64,000 bases of DNA from Pogonophryne albipinna (lineage: Eukaryota; Chordata; Actinopteri; Perciformes; Artedidraconidae), in assembly GCA_028583405.1 (NCBI GenBank), contig CM053246.1, forward strand, positions 3,592,570 through 3,656,569, in the 5' to 3' direction. Shown here piece by piece: positions 38,501 through 53,100 of the stretch. The notes under the pieces are model-generated. The model was not told the origin of the DNA. It saw nothing but the letters and a program-made list of their open reading frames with translations, and ran no database searches. Made by a program: the position numbers and the translations under genes. Position 1 is the first letter of the stretch. Each line of letters begins with the position of its first letter.

Positions 38501-41114
38501 AGAAAGCTCCATGTCAACATCGCTGCCATTGCTGCTTCCATGTAAAGGACCATTGATGGCCCATCCCAACACGGTTCTTATAGCGTATGGGCCATTTCCA
38601 CAACTGTTGACAATTTCCCAAGGTTCCAATATCTTGGGAGCGTTGGTTCCAATCAACATGTCAACATTGGCATTTATGCTGCGGATATGGACCTTTGACA
38701 AATTATTCCACCTCTTCACATCTGCGGCTGTAGCAATGTTTGCTTTGGTTACTGGCATTTGCTTCTGTGTGAGGACTTCTGGAAGAGGATAAAAGTTATT
38801 TTCCTCAAGACCAGATAGCTCCATCCCAAATAAGGAGTAAGCTGGAACGACCTTTTTCTGTCCCAATAGCCGCGTTCACACAGCAGTACTTTTCCCACTA
38901 TAGTTCCGAAATGTCGCGTTCACACCAAAAAGAGCCGGAACTAAAATGAGTTAATCAGAACCTTTTTTACCCCCTTTTCCGTCCCTGCTAGAAAGCAGGT
39001 ACTTTCGTGGGAGAAAAAGGTTCCTATGTCTGATTGGCTGGGCGCATTGCAAACCACGCCCCGTAAAACTCTCAAAAAGTTTTGTGAAGCCACCATTTTA
39101 TTATCCTCTCATTAGCCCAGCGCACAAACGCAGAGAGACTAACTTATGGCAACACAAAAGAAAACATGGGAGCGGTGGAGATGAGGAGGTGTCGGCGTTC
39201 TGGTGATTTACTCGGAAGGCTTCAGTAGAAGCTGCTGGAAGTCCCAGCAGCTTCTACTGAAGCCAGTCCCCAACTCCGGGGACTTCCGGCCGGGGACTTC
39301 GGGTGGCAGTATACGCCGTGAAGTTGTTTGCGGCCTGCCAGTAAATCCAAAGCAGAAGAAGAAGTGACATCGGCGGCTTAATTTGCCTAATCCTTCCCCA
39401 GGAACTTATTATTATTATTATTATTATTATAGATTTAATTTGTTAGCGCTTTTACAGGTGCTCAAAGACGCTTATTCCGGTGTGAACGCGATCTGTAGTT
39501 CTCATGAACCTTTGTGGGAAAAGTACTGCAGTGTGAATGCGCCTATAGTCTTCAAAAGAAAATGTGTTCTTTTTCCTGTGATGTTTAATCTGTGCATGAG
39601 ATCTTCTGAGCAGAATGTGGCTGTGCTTCCAGGATCTAAAAATGCATAAGTCTGTATAATCTCACTTCCCTTTGTGGACTTGACCTGCACTGGAATGATT
39701 GAAAGAATGCAGCCATCATTTTCTGGCCCCTGTTCGTCCACATGTCTGAGGGGGGGTTTGTGATTTAGCGGTTTGTCCCAATTCCACATTAGATGTATTT
39801 ATGTGGAGCGCAGTAGGATGTTGCTTTTCACAAACCTCACAGATAAAGCGTCGTTTACAGTCCCGGTTTATGTGTCCAATACACAAGCATCCAAAGCAAA
39901 TTCCTTTCTCCTTTAGAAATTGAATTTGTCTCTGTGCTTCCTTCTGCTGAACTGCTTACATCTGTCCAAAACGTGACTGTTGTGATCACAACAATGACAC
40001 ACCAAGCTCTCCTGTGGTTTTGAGTTGTTTGTCATTTTAATTCCGACCTCACTCATTGGGAATACTGTGGCGGCAAAACTACTTCCTTTCATTCTGTTCT
40101 TTGATTGTGGCTGAAACATGTTGGAAGATTTTATACAGATGTAGCGCTTCATTTCAGACGCCTACCCGTGCGGGTCCGTGATCGGCACGGGGTGGTCCCC
40201 TGCTGAAAAGGAAACCCCCCCCCCCCCCGCAGGACTTGAAACGCCCCCTTGATAAATAAATGTAATTTTAATGAAACCAGCTGCAATGGAACATGGATCC
40301 ACCAGGGGGAGCCGTGAAAAGCTGCCACACTGGAACTCATGTGAAATAAACAGCTGATAGATCTACAGGTATCTGATCGGATATTTGTTAAGATCCATAT
40401 GTCACAGATAGGATCATATTCTGTGCTAAATAAGAGACATGTAATCATTTACAAAACATCACCATGTTTTTATTTAACAAAATAATGTTTAATTCACGTA
40501 GGTGTAAGTACAAAACCATCCCTATGTTTTTTCATCAGGAAATGCACCCCGGCTCAAACAAACGATTTTCAATCATCATCCTCACGATCATTTAATGTAT
40601 CATATGTTCGCTCGTGAAATGAATGCACTAATACATGTAGTTTAATCCACGTGAGTTTACAACAACAAAAATAATCGCTTTGTTTTTATATCACATCCGA
40701 CCGGAGGAAAATGCAGCGCTCTCACTACCGATCATCCTAATCCCACGGGCAAACAATAATATGTTCAGTGTTAATAGTTTACTGTATTATTAGTGTCTAA
40801 TATTATGGGTGCGTTACTGCGTTACATTATGTGATGTACCGAATCTCCCTGCGGATGTAGTTTACAGGCGAATACAGCGATGTCCTCTCACAGCACCATG
40901 GAAAAGTGAAAGTAACCAGAGAGGAGTGATGATTGGTTAACGCGGGGTAACATTTCAGGGTAAGCCAATCAGAGACAGAGTTGGGCGGGTCTTGCCTTAT
41001 GGGTAAAATACACAGACACACAAACACTTGCTAACACGCACACATACACGGCAACACTCACCACCAGCACACACACATACACACACATACACGGCAACGC
41101 TCACCACCAGCACA

Positions 41115-41154
<40 letters not shown>

Positions 41155-44100
41155 GGCAGATGCAAGTATCAGCGAGAGCAGCAGCGCATTTACAACTTGG
41201 AGATATAACCACTATTTTCAATTTGTGGGGATAAAGGACGCACAAAATATTATGGTCAAATGTAAACTGTGTGCAGGACAAAAGCATTGTCCACATCGAA
41301 TAATCAATCGATCAATCAATGAATGTTCATTTATATAGCCCAATATCACAAATGTTACATTTGTCTCAGTGGACTTCACAGTTTGTACAAAATATCAGTA
41401 TGACAAAACGACACCCTCTGTCCTTAGACCCTCACATCGTACAAGGAAAAACTTCCGAAGAAAACCCACAGTTTTAAAGGAAAAAATGGGAGAAACCTCA
41501 GGGAGAGCAACAGAGGAGGGATCCCTCTCCCAGGACGGACAGACGTGCAATAGATGCCGTGTGTAAATTGAAAAGATGATACATTTGCAACATAGGTAGT
41601 CCAAATGTTTGGAAATGCATGTGTGTATAATAGGAAGATGAATCCACGGGGATATCCATCCAGGACCTATGATCCATGACCACAGCCACGACTCAAGATC
41701 CAGGGCTCGCGATGCAGGACACAGGACCGCAGGATCATCCATGACTCCGGATCCCAGTGTATATAGACACCAAAAAGAAAGAAATTTGGGGAAGCTGGGT
41801 TAATCGGAACATGAGAGTACACGGGTATAGACAGAGAGAAGGAAGAAGTAAGATGTCCCCCGACAAACTAAGCCTATATCAGCAAAACTAGGGGCTGAAT
41901 CTAATCAGCCCTAACTATAAGCTTTATCAAAAAGGAAGGTCTTAAGCGCACTCTTAAAAACAGATAGGGTGTCTGCCGCCCGAACACAAACTGGAAGCTG
42001 ATTCCACAAATGTGGAGCTTGATAAGAAAAGGCTCTGGCTCCCATTGTACTTTTAGAGACTCTAGGAACAACCAACAACCCTGCATTCTTGGAACGCAAT
42101 GCCCTAGTAGGACAGTAGGGTATAATGAGTTCTTTAAGGTAAGATGGCGCCTGCCCATTAAGGGCTTTGTAGGCGAGAAGAAGAATTTTAAATTCTATCC
42201 TGTGTTCTATAGGGAGCCAGTGTAAGGCAGCCAGAACAGGAGTAATGTGGTCCCTTTTCCTAACTCTGGTTAGTACACGAGCTGCAGCATTTTGAATCAG
42301 CTGAAGCGACTTGACTGACTTCTTGGTACACCCTGATAATAAAGAGTTACAATAATCCAGCCTTGAAGTAACAAATGCATGGACTAGTTTCTCTGCATCG
42401 TTTTGAGGCAAGATATGCCTGATTTTTGCAATGTTACGTAGATGGAAGTAGGCGGTCCTTGAAATTGATTTTATGTGGGCGTTAAAGGATAAATCCTGAT
42501 CAAATATAACACCAAGATTCCTTAGTCTCACTGGAGGCCAAATTAATGCCATCCATAGTTAGTATATCTTTAGATAATTTGTTTCGTAGATTCTTCGGGC
42601 CAAGTACAATAACTTCAGTTTTGGTCGTGTTTAACATCAAAAAGTTTAAGGTCATCCACGTTTTTAAGTCCTTGAGGCAGTCTTGAATTTTATTTAGATG
42701 ATTAATTTCATCAGGCTTGATTGATAAATATAGTTGAGTATCATCTGCATAACAATGAAAATTTACAGAATGATTCCTTATAATATTGCCTAACTGAAGC
42801 ATATATAATGTGAACAAAATAGGTCCGAGCACTGAGCCCTGTGGCACTCCATGGCTAACTTTGGTTTGCGTGGAAGATTCATCATTGACACGTACAAACT
42901 GAGAGCGTTCAGATAGATAGGACCTAAACCAGCCTAAAGCAGTTCCCTGTATGCCAACTAAGTGCTCTAGTCTTTGCAATAAGATATCATGATCGATAGT
43001 ATCAAATGCAGCACTGAGATCGAGCAAAACAAGAATAGAGACAAGTCCCTTGTCAGAGGCTATTAGAATGTCATTTGTGACTTTAACCAGAGCTGTCTCT
43101 GTGCTATGATGTGTTCTAAAGCCAGACTGAAAATCTTCAAATAAATCATTGTTTTTTAAGTAATCACACAACTGTTTTGCGACTGCTTTCTCAAGAATTT
43201 TTAAGAGGAACGGAAGATTAGAAATAGGTCTATAATTGGCTAAAACCTCTGGATCGAGGTTGTGCTTTTTAAGAAGCGGTTTTATCACTGCTACTTTGAA
43301 TGATTGTGGAACATAGCCTGATAAAAAAGACATATTCATAATATTTAATAAACAAGTGCTAATTAATGGAAAAACTTCCTTCAACAGCTTAGTTGGAATT
43401 GGGTCTAACATACACGTTGATGGTTTAGACGAGAGAATCATTGAATTTAATTGTTCAAGGTTAATGGCTGAAAAGCATTCTAGTTTATTATCTAGTGTAA
43501 TATTAGAACTTACGTTTCCGGGAGCTGTTGATAACACTATACTGGTCAAAGGCAAGAGGTCATTAATTTTGTTTCTAAGAGTAACAATTTTATCGTTAAA
43601 AAAGCACAAAGTCATTACTACTGAGTGCTATGGGAATATAAGGCTCAATCGAGCTGTGGCTCTCTGTCAGCCTGGCTACAGTGCTGAAAAGAAATCTTGC
43701 ATTATTCTTATTCTCATCTATTAATGAAGAGTAGTAGGCTGCTCTCGCTTTACGCAGTGCTTTCTTATATTCATTGAGAGTAATATGCCAAATTAAGCGA
43801 GATTCTTCAAGTTTAGTGGAACGCCATATCCTTTCAAGTTGTCTCGACTTTTGCTTTATTTTGCGGGTTTCCGCATTATGCCATGGAGCTAATCTATGTT
43901 GTTTTATTTTCTTCTTTTTCAAAGGAGCAACAGAGTCTAATTTTATTCGCAGCGCATCTGTAGCACTATCAACAACATGATCAATTTGGGGTGGTGTACA
44001 TTTTGTATAAGTTTCCTCCCCTACATGCAGACATGCTATAGAGTTAAATATTGGTGGAATCTCTTCCTTAAATTTGGCTATAGCACAAACAGATAGGTTT

Positions 44101-47100
44101 CTGCTGCAGGAGCTTTTGTCTAATGCTTTGTAGTCTAGTAACAGTACTTCAAAAGTTACTAAGAAATGGTCGGATAAAGCAGGATTATGCGGTTCGACTA
44201 ATAGTTGCTCAATTTCAATACCATAAGTCAGAACAAGGTCGAGAGTGTGATTATAGCAGTGGGTTGGTTTATTTACACTCTGACAGAAACCAACAGAATC
44301 TAATATAGAGTTAAATGCAACAGTAAGGCTATTTTTATCATCGTCAACATGAATATTAAAGTCACCTACGATAATTACTTTATCTGTTTTAAGTACCAAA
44401 GTTGATAAACAACAGCAATGCCAATCTCCTGAAGCACCTATCTAATGTACATGAGGCTATAAAACTAGTCGCCAAAGACCCCACAGTCTCAACCACCGGC
44501 AGTGTCCCAGATGGAGCAACACCATCTAAACAGCCAAAAAACGATTTTTTTAAATCGCCACATGTCACCCAGAGTCAACTAAAGAGATTGTTTGCTGAAA
44601 ATAGTTTGTCTGTCTTCAGTGTCAGTCTGACAGTTTATTATTTATCTAATTGTTACTGCCAAAAGAGTGTAGTTCTTGTTTAATTGTTACACTGCCAAAA
44701 TAGTGTAGTTGTTGTTAATGTGTACACTGTGGTGATTGACATTATTCACCCACGGATCTATGGGTTGGGGTATTGTTCTGCACGGACATTTTAGTGAACC
44801 GGACTTCCTGTTTCCGCCGGTCTTCGCTTCCCGGGAATGAATTTGTTTACAATGGTTTTCAGATGCTAAATAAAAGTCTTGCTTGTACCTTTGATACCCC
44901 GCCTCCGACTCCCATCTCTCGGCACCACAACACTGCCAAAAGAGTGTAGTTGTTTTTATTTCATATTGCACTACTTAGAACTTGATTGAGGCTACAATAA
45001 AGATGCCTGCTTTATTGTTATTGCACAGATTACAGGTACTGAGACAACGAAATGCAGTTTAGCTTCTAACGGTGCAACAAGCAGTAAAGTGAAAAGTAAT
45101 GTACACAATCTACAGAATAAAATATAGAATGAATTGAATGATGATGGCCACATGCATTTGAAAAGCAATATACATCACACAGTTATTATGCAATAGGCTT
45201 TAAAAGCACCATCGATTACCTTTCTCCAATTCAAACTCTTGACGGGAAAAAAGGAAGGTGTAATTGGTTGGGCTATACTGTACTGCAGGGATCACCAACT
45301 ACATTTGTCCAAGGACCAACATGTATCCAATAGACACTATCGCGGGCCGGGGGGGTACAGGTACTGCAACTGCATAAAGCTTAGCAGACTCTTCACGCTA
45401 ACGAAGGATCACTTCTAGGCAGGGTTGGGAGGGTTACTTTGTAAATGTAATCAGTTACTGAATACATGCTCTGAAAGTAATCAGAATACAGTTACAGTTA
45501 CGTGTCTTAAAAAAGTAACGTGTTCAGGTTACTTTTAGAATACTTTTGGAATACTTTCTTTTTCCATAACAGATGGGTATGTTTTGGTGAGCAGGAGACA
45601 CTTGTTTTACTGTTTTAATGGCTTATCAAGAACTCAAACACAACATCTTGGTGTCATTCTGGACAGCTCCCTCTCATCTGCACCCCACATAAAAAACATC
45701 ACCCGGACTGCATTCTCCTACTGTAAACCTTTCCTTAGAATATGTTATGAATTGTAAGGTGTCCTTGGGTGCTTTGAAAGGCGCCCCTAAATAGAATGAA
45801 TTATCATTAATTATTATTATTATCTGAAACGATGTAATAACTTTTAAAACTTGTTCCAGTCACTTGCCCCATGCATTCAGCAGCAGCAGGCCATTCACTT
45901 TGATTTGATCCCGTTATAAATGTGATCATTTCGACAATAAAGAAATGCTACATCAACGTTATCTTGCACATTTTATCTAACCATCTCCGTTTCTAACTTT
46001 GAATATATTTTAAAAGAGATCTCTCTCTCTCATCTGCGTGCGGGGGCGGGGCCTCACAGACACGCTGCATCTCTCTCTCGCTCACAGACATGCTGCAGCG
46101 CTGTGCAGTGTGCACACAGTTCTGCCGGTAATGAATATTACATTTTGTGAGGAAACTTTTCCACCAATAATTCCAATAAGAATTCCAAAATGTATTCACT
46201 TCAGGTTTACGAAAGTAACTGTAATCAGATTACTCGTTTTTCAAATGTAACGCCAGCTGAATACAGTTAGCCTACTTGATTTTTGTATTCTGATTACGTA
46301 ACGCCGTTAGATATATTCCGTTACAACCCAACCCTGCTTCTAGGCTACTGTCCCGCAGCTCCTGCCTCTCTGTTGGACTCTGTCGCAGCGGGCTGCTGCT
46401 GTGGTGCGGAGCGCACAAAGCAGACTCTTCACAACGAAGGATCACTTCTTCTTCTTCTTCAAGGAAGGGAAGGTTTCGCAGTACGCAGTCTACTGACCCG
46501 CAGCTGCTGTCTCTCTGTTGGACTCCGGTACTGCACCTTACTCACGAGACGTTGTAAAAAAAAAAATGGGCGGGGGACGAACGCAGTAACCACTCCGCCA
46601 ACGCCACAGTCACCCCCGTCGTGCGGGCCGGATGAGAATGTCTGGCGGGCCGGATGTGGCCCGCGGGCCGCCAGTTGGTGGTCACTGCTGTACTGTATAC
46701 ATACAAAGGCCATTCAATAGACGTTCAATATATAGTATTCGTTTATTAGTCCCCGAGGGGAAAATGGGTAGCAGCACATCAGAGGCATTTAAAAAGTTAA
46801 GACAATACATTCTGGAAATGTTCACATCAGGCACCTTCAAGTTAAACAATACTACAGTAAACAATTAACACAGTAAATTATGTGGATTAAATCACATTTA
46901 TTTCGTTAAAAATAAACAAAATATGATTTCCTCCGGAGTCGGCTTGACTCGGTTTGCATTTATAAAGAATGCACAAATGTGTTTAATCGTTAATGTCAGA
47001 TATGTACTAAGTAAATACATTTGTTCCTGCTCAAGATTAGATTCAACTTTATTGTTATAGCACATATTACAGGTACTGAGACAACGAAATGCAGTTTAGC

Positions 47101-50100
47101 TTCTAACCAGGTGCAACAAGCAGTAAAGTGAAAAGTAATGTACACAATCTACAGAATAAAATATAGAATGAATTGAATGATGAATAAACAGTTCACCAGC
47201 CCCAACCCCCCATGTTTCCTATGTTGTATGTTGGAAACTCTTTGTTGAAAACTAATTGGCCATCGGAATGTGATCCCCCGCACACAGAAGAGAAGCGGAA
47301 ATAATGATATTGCAAGTTAGAAAGGTAAGATGCATTTTGACAGACAAGATGGACACTTGGGGGAAATATGCTGCATTTTGAATGTCCGATAGTCCACCAT
47401 TAACACCTTAGTCCGTCTCGTCTCATCAACGAAAACTAAATATACATTTCGTCATAGTTTTCGTTATCAAGAATCTATTTTTAGCTCGTCATCGTCTCGT
47501 CTTAGTCATGTAAAAAAGGTTGTTGACGAACATTTTTCGTCACAGTTTTCGTTGACGAAATTAACACTGGCATATTTAAACTGTCGCACTTTCTGTTGCT
47601 TCTATCGCGCATTGCCGGTCTGAAAGGGTCTGTGCCGGAAATATCAAACATTTAATAAAAGTGAAAAACAAGACTTAACGTATTCATCATAATTAATTAT
47701 ATTTATTCCGTTTGGATGTAGGATTTTTGACTTTGTTTAGAGCAGTGATCTTCACCCTGAAAAGTATTATCATCTGAAATTAATCATTATGTTATTAACC
47801 CTTTGGAGTCCTGGGCTAATTTGGCCGTTTTCACATACTTTTGATTTGTCTTACTAAACCCCATTAAGAAATGTTTGGCATGTCAATGTTTGGTATCTTT
47901 TTTTAAGGACAACCTCACCTATATAACCTGATAGTTATTTCTTTCACTTTGAGATACTATATGAACATTTTGGACCCAAAATCACAAAAAAAACGTAAAA
48001 ACAGATTTTGAAAATGATATTATTTTTCATATAGGTAACACAAACATACACAACGAAACCATTTAAAAGCTGGAAATATATACATGGGATGTCACTATGA
48101 TAGTGTGAAAGTTTGATTGAGGTAGCATGGGATTTCATTCTGATAAGGCAAAAGTGTTATTATAAATATAATACAAATAGATATATATACACATTATGTA
48201 CAAAAATCAGTTTTTTCTGTTTTTATCTGTGCCACGCTTCAAAGCGGTTTCTGTCAACTACGACACAGAGGGCAACATCACAGGTTCCTCCTCCTCCTCC
48301 ATGTCAAAAAACAAGCTTAAAGCTTGACTCACGTTCAGAGTTCTCTTCATCATAGTTGAATCTTCAAAACTCTAAATCTATCTAACTATATCTAAATTCT
48401 CAATGTTGGTCTGTCACTTTACTTCAATCGCAGTCTCCCGCCGTCTCTCTTCGTCTTCCGCCGCCTGTCTTCGTATATCTTCGTCTCTCTCCATTTCCCG
48501 CCGTCTCTCTTCGGTTCCCGCCATCCCTCTTCGTCTCGTTTCGTATCACTCGGTTTACCTGATTACCTCACCCCCTCCCTGGTAAATACATCCTGTTGAG
48601 CAGAATCTACAGTTTCCAGTATTTTCCGTTTCGTAAAATGATAAAATACGGCGAAGATATTAAAATATGTGCTTCCATTATTCATACTTCTGAAATATAT
48701 CTGTATTAACTTTATATCATCGTATGTCCGTGTTTATTGGGTATTTTTGCATGAAACAAAGACTGGCATATAGTTTCAAGCCAGTACTTTCGACAGAAAT
48801 ACACATATACATCCTGTTGAGCAGGAGCTACAGTTTCCAGTATTTTCCGTTTCGTAAAATGATCAAATACGGCGAAGATATTCAAATATGTGCTTCCATT
48901 TTCATACTTTTGAAATGTATTAACTTTATATCATCGTATCTCCGTGTTTACTGGGTCTTTTTGCATGAAACAAAGACTGGGATATTGTTTCAAGCCAGTA
49001 CTTTCGACAGAAACACACAGCAATGTTGTCCGGACTGTTGTTTTTATGCGGCACCGGCTTGAACAGGTCATGTGATCTGATCACGCCGGCGTGACGGTCG
49101 ACTCCAAAGGGTTAATATTAAATACATATAAGTATTTTTACAACTTGTATTTAGAAATACTCTGTAATTATTGATGCATAAATGTGTTCATCCATTCAAT
49201 GTGGCATCTGCTATAATGGGGGTTAATGTATGATATTACTTAATAATACAATACATTATAATATATGATAATTACATTTTAGTTTTATTTATTTCATAGT
49301 TTCTCATTATTATTATTTTTATCGCTCATCTTATTTTTGATTTTATTAATCTGTGTGAATCTGTGCTGTCCTGTTTTTCACTTAACTTAATTCCTATGAC
49401 CTTTTAAACCGGTTGTAGCGCGCTACACATACCCCCTTTAGAATAGATGAAAGTAGTTCCGTGACAAGCGGCGAAAAGCTTCCTGGCACCATTCACCGCG
49501 TTGATCCTGTCGCCTTCCTGTGCAGCAGATGAGCAAACGAGGTGTAGCCGTCCTCCAAGCCCGGCGTCCTTCGTAGCGAGACATTTCGAGGCTGCACACG
49601 TGTATCCTCAGCGTTCTTAAAATCCCCACAATGCTTTGCGCACGGACCAATTACCAAAATCTTTGGCTGAAATCGTGCTCCATTTATGGCGGGGCCTCGC
49701 ATATGATGCACACCTGTTAGCCTGTTCCACCATTCTTCATTTTCCGAGGCTAGGAAGGATTCTTGCCTCGCTTCTGAAGGACCTGACTTGGAAGACATGT
49801 CCTACCAAGGAAGCGTCCCAGGGTGTTTCTCAATGTCGAGTAAAGCTGCTCCAGAGCCACTATTTCAAGCATACTACGTCATCGAGTGCCGCCGAAGGAC
49901 TGTTCCAATGTCCAGCATACTTGGAATTCTACCGAGCCCGGCGTACTTCGTAGCGAGACATTTCGAGGCTGCACATGTGTAGACTCCGCGGTCTTAAAAT
50001 CCCCACAATGCTTTGCGCACGGACCAATTTCCCCAAATCTGTGGCGGAAAATGTAAGGCAGGGCCTCTCATATGACGCACACTTGCTCGCCTGTTCCACT

Positions 50101-53100
50101 CTTCGTTTTCCGAATGCCAGGAAGTATTCTTGCCTCGCTTCTGAAGCAAGTGACTCAGAAGACATGTGCTACCAAGCAAGCGCACTCGACATTGAGAAAC
50201 ACCCACGGTGTGTGTTGTCCGTGTGTGGCCTTCTGGCGGAACCTCTAACCACAAACATAGGTTCCTACCTTTATACCCACAGTGTTAATTGGCTCCTACA
50301 TATATTGAATCTAGAATATATGAATGTTTCATTTTCTGAAATAAATTACAGAAAAAAGGTTCTATGATATAGTAATTGTTTGAGATGCACCTGTAGATTC
50401 AGCTTTAGCATCTAACCAGATGGCAAAGAAGCAGTTAAGTGCAGTGTAATATAGCATATTAAAAGTAAGAATAAATCTTACTATTTGACAGATTTTTTTT
50501 TTTTTTTTTTTTTAAGTCTGGTCTAAATTAAGGCTATAACTTTTTTTTTAAAGTGTCACTCCCAGTGAAGTAAAGTGTTCTGAGTTTTTCTTTGTTATCA
50601 GCTAAGGGATGCCTGCAGCTAAACAATTTACAAAAAAATGTTTTCATTGCCAACAGGTCTCATTTGTTATGTAAAATCTGTTCATCACATCATATTGGCC
50701 TTTTTTGTTTTACCACCACTAGGTTTTCCATGTGCCGCTAGAGGAGCGCAAGTACAAGGACCTCAACCAGTTTGGGGAAGGAGACCAAGCGAAGGTCTGT
50801 GTTGACATCATGCATAAGACCGGAGCCCACCTGGAACTCTCCTTGGCTAAAGATCAGGGCCTCTCCATCATGGTTTCCGGAAAGCTGGATGCCGTGATGA
50901 AGGCCCGCAAGGAGATTGTGTCCCGACTGCAGACTCAGGTCAAGAGATCCGTCTTTTTGTTGTTTATGACAGAAAATGTTGTTAATAGTTAAAGAAATGG
51001 TGCCAACTGTATATTCTAACTCTAACAGGCCTCGGCTACTGTTGCCATCCCCAAGGAGCACCATCGTTTTGTCATTGGCAAAAATGGGGAGAAGCTTCAA
51101 GAGCTCGAGCTCAAAACTGCCACCAAAATCCAGATCCCACGACCCGACGACTCCAGTAACCAGATCAAGATCTCTGGTACCAAGGAGGGCCTGGAGAAGG
51201 CAAAGCATGAGATCCTATTGATCTCTGCCGAGCAGGTAATGTGTCTCCACTGACATGTGTTCCAGATATCACCGCTTTTAGGAGAAATATTAATCGTTTC
51301 CCCCTGCCCCTTTTACTCTTACAGGACAAGCGTGCTGTGGAGAGAGTGGACATTGACAAGGTGTACCACCCATTCATCACCGGTCCCTACAACAAGCAGG
51401 TAGGAGAGATGATGCAGGAGACCGGAGCCCGTGTTAATGTCCCCCCTCCCAGCGTCAACAAGACGGAGATTGTCATCACTGGGGAGAAAGAGCAGGTGGC
51501 CCTTGCTGTGACTATGATCAAGAAGATTTATGAAGAAAAGGTAAGCCAAAAACTAAACGATTACAAGTAAACCTTTTGTAATACTAAGGTTGAAATAATT
51601 TTTTTTGATCTAGTCTTCAGTTTTTAAGAAAACCGATTGATATGTTTTACAGTGAGAGTGTGAGTGTGAGAGAGAATTAGATGACTTAGGCCAATTTACG
51701 AACATGTTGTTGTGACTTACGCAAAACATTGTACTTTTCTTTCCCGCACAGACCATGGGGCTGGGTCAGCCACAAACAGTTTAAAATGCTAGAAGAGCAT
51801 ACAGAGACTCAGAAAACAGAGGGCAGTTTGACCGTGGTTGGTCCTTTAATTCAATATAGCAAACTCAAAAGGTACAACTTAAATCACTCTTAGCTAAATA
51901 AAACAAAAGGCAAGTAAATCAAATGCTGAGGAGGCATGTGCCTCTCCTCACTACTCCCTCCAGCTCTTCTTTGCTGTGTTTTTAATTGCAGCTAACCCTT
52001 TTCCATTTAAAGGTCCCATGTCAAGGCCATTTCTACTGATCATTATTCCATTGATGAGGTCTACTAGAGTAGATTTATATTGTGCAATGTTCCAAAATCA
52101 CATTGGTTTTCTCATACAACATCTCTGTATAGTATGTGTATTCACTCTCTGTCCTAAACGCCTTGTTGGAGCTCCTGCCCCCCCCCCCCCCCCCTATGAG
52201 CCCACTGTGCTCTGATGTGTGATTATGTGTTACAATGGCGTTTGTTAGCAACCAGTAATGACAAACAGATGAGAATGCTGTGTGGGGTCTGGGTGCCGTG
52301 TTGGCGAGACGTTGCGGGGCTCGCTGCTCCGCCCTTTGAGACTCGAGGAGCCGACAGTGTGAGCTGGCTTACTGGTGTCGGTTCCTGGTTGCTGCGTGGG
52401 GTCTGCGAGACAGCGAGACACGGCGAAACTCAGCCCGAACTCAGCCTGAGCACACAAACGTGAGTGTGTGGCGAACTGTGAGTGGAGATCCACACAGCTG
52501 CGGCGGAGTGTGCTGGCGAAACTCCGGAGTATTGCGGCTGAGAAAAGATAAGGCTTGAGTGAGTGAGTTTGTGTGTGTGTGAGGAGCTCCACGGATTGGT
52601 CCATTTGGACCTGGGTAAGATTACATCACTATACTCAGGAAGAAAAAAATGGAAAAAGAGAAATCTCCAACGAGGTGTTCTGGGGCAGCATAGACAGGTA
52701 TTTTCTGTGTTACAGTTTTACTCGCTACAGGGTGTTGTTTACATGCAGAAAAAGCTACATAACATACAAGGGAACGGGTAATAACCAGAAAAAGCATGAC
52801 ATGGGACCTTTAAATCAATTTCTTCCCTGAATCTTTCTCAGTCATCTTGATTAATGTGTGTGTATGTATGTGTTAAAGTGTGTGTGTTTGAGAGTGTTTG
52901 TGTGTGTGTGAGAGTATGTGTGTTTGTGTGTGTGTGTGTGTCTGTCTAATTATGTGGCAAATTGTCAAAAAGCTGATGACACTCGACGGGCATGACGTGT
53001 TTCATGGACTGAAGGTCCTGAAACTCCCTCTCCTTGATTGGCAGAGCATCAACTTCAGCAGCTGCCTGTTGATATTCCTGATGTAGTTGGGAGATGGTTG

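Larger units (their letters stand above)
45286..46687. mobile_element. non-autonomous hAT D, interrupted by hAT E
   Basis: The exact 8-bp TSD is CTGTACTG (45278-45285, 46688-46695). The ends are CAGGGATCACCAACTACA and the complement of CAGTGACCACCAACTGGC, with GCGGGCCGG / CCGCGGGCCG next to them. Confidence 0.88.

Noticed and set aside
46283..46720. A 145-codon plus frame
   Set aside because: It crosses the boundary between two nested hAT elements and has no homology that I recognise.
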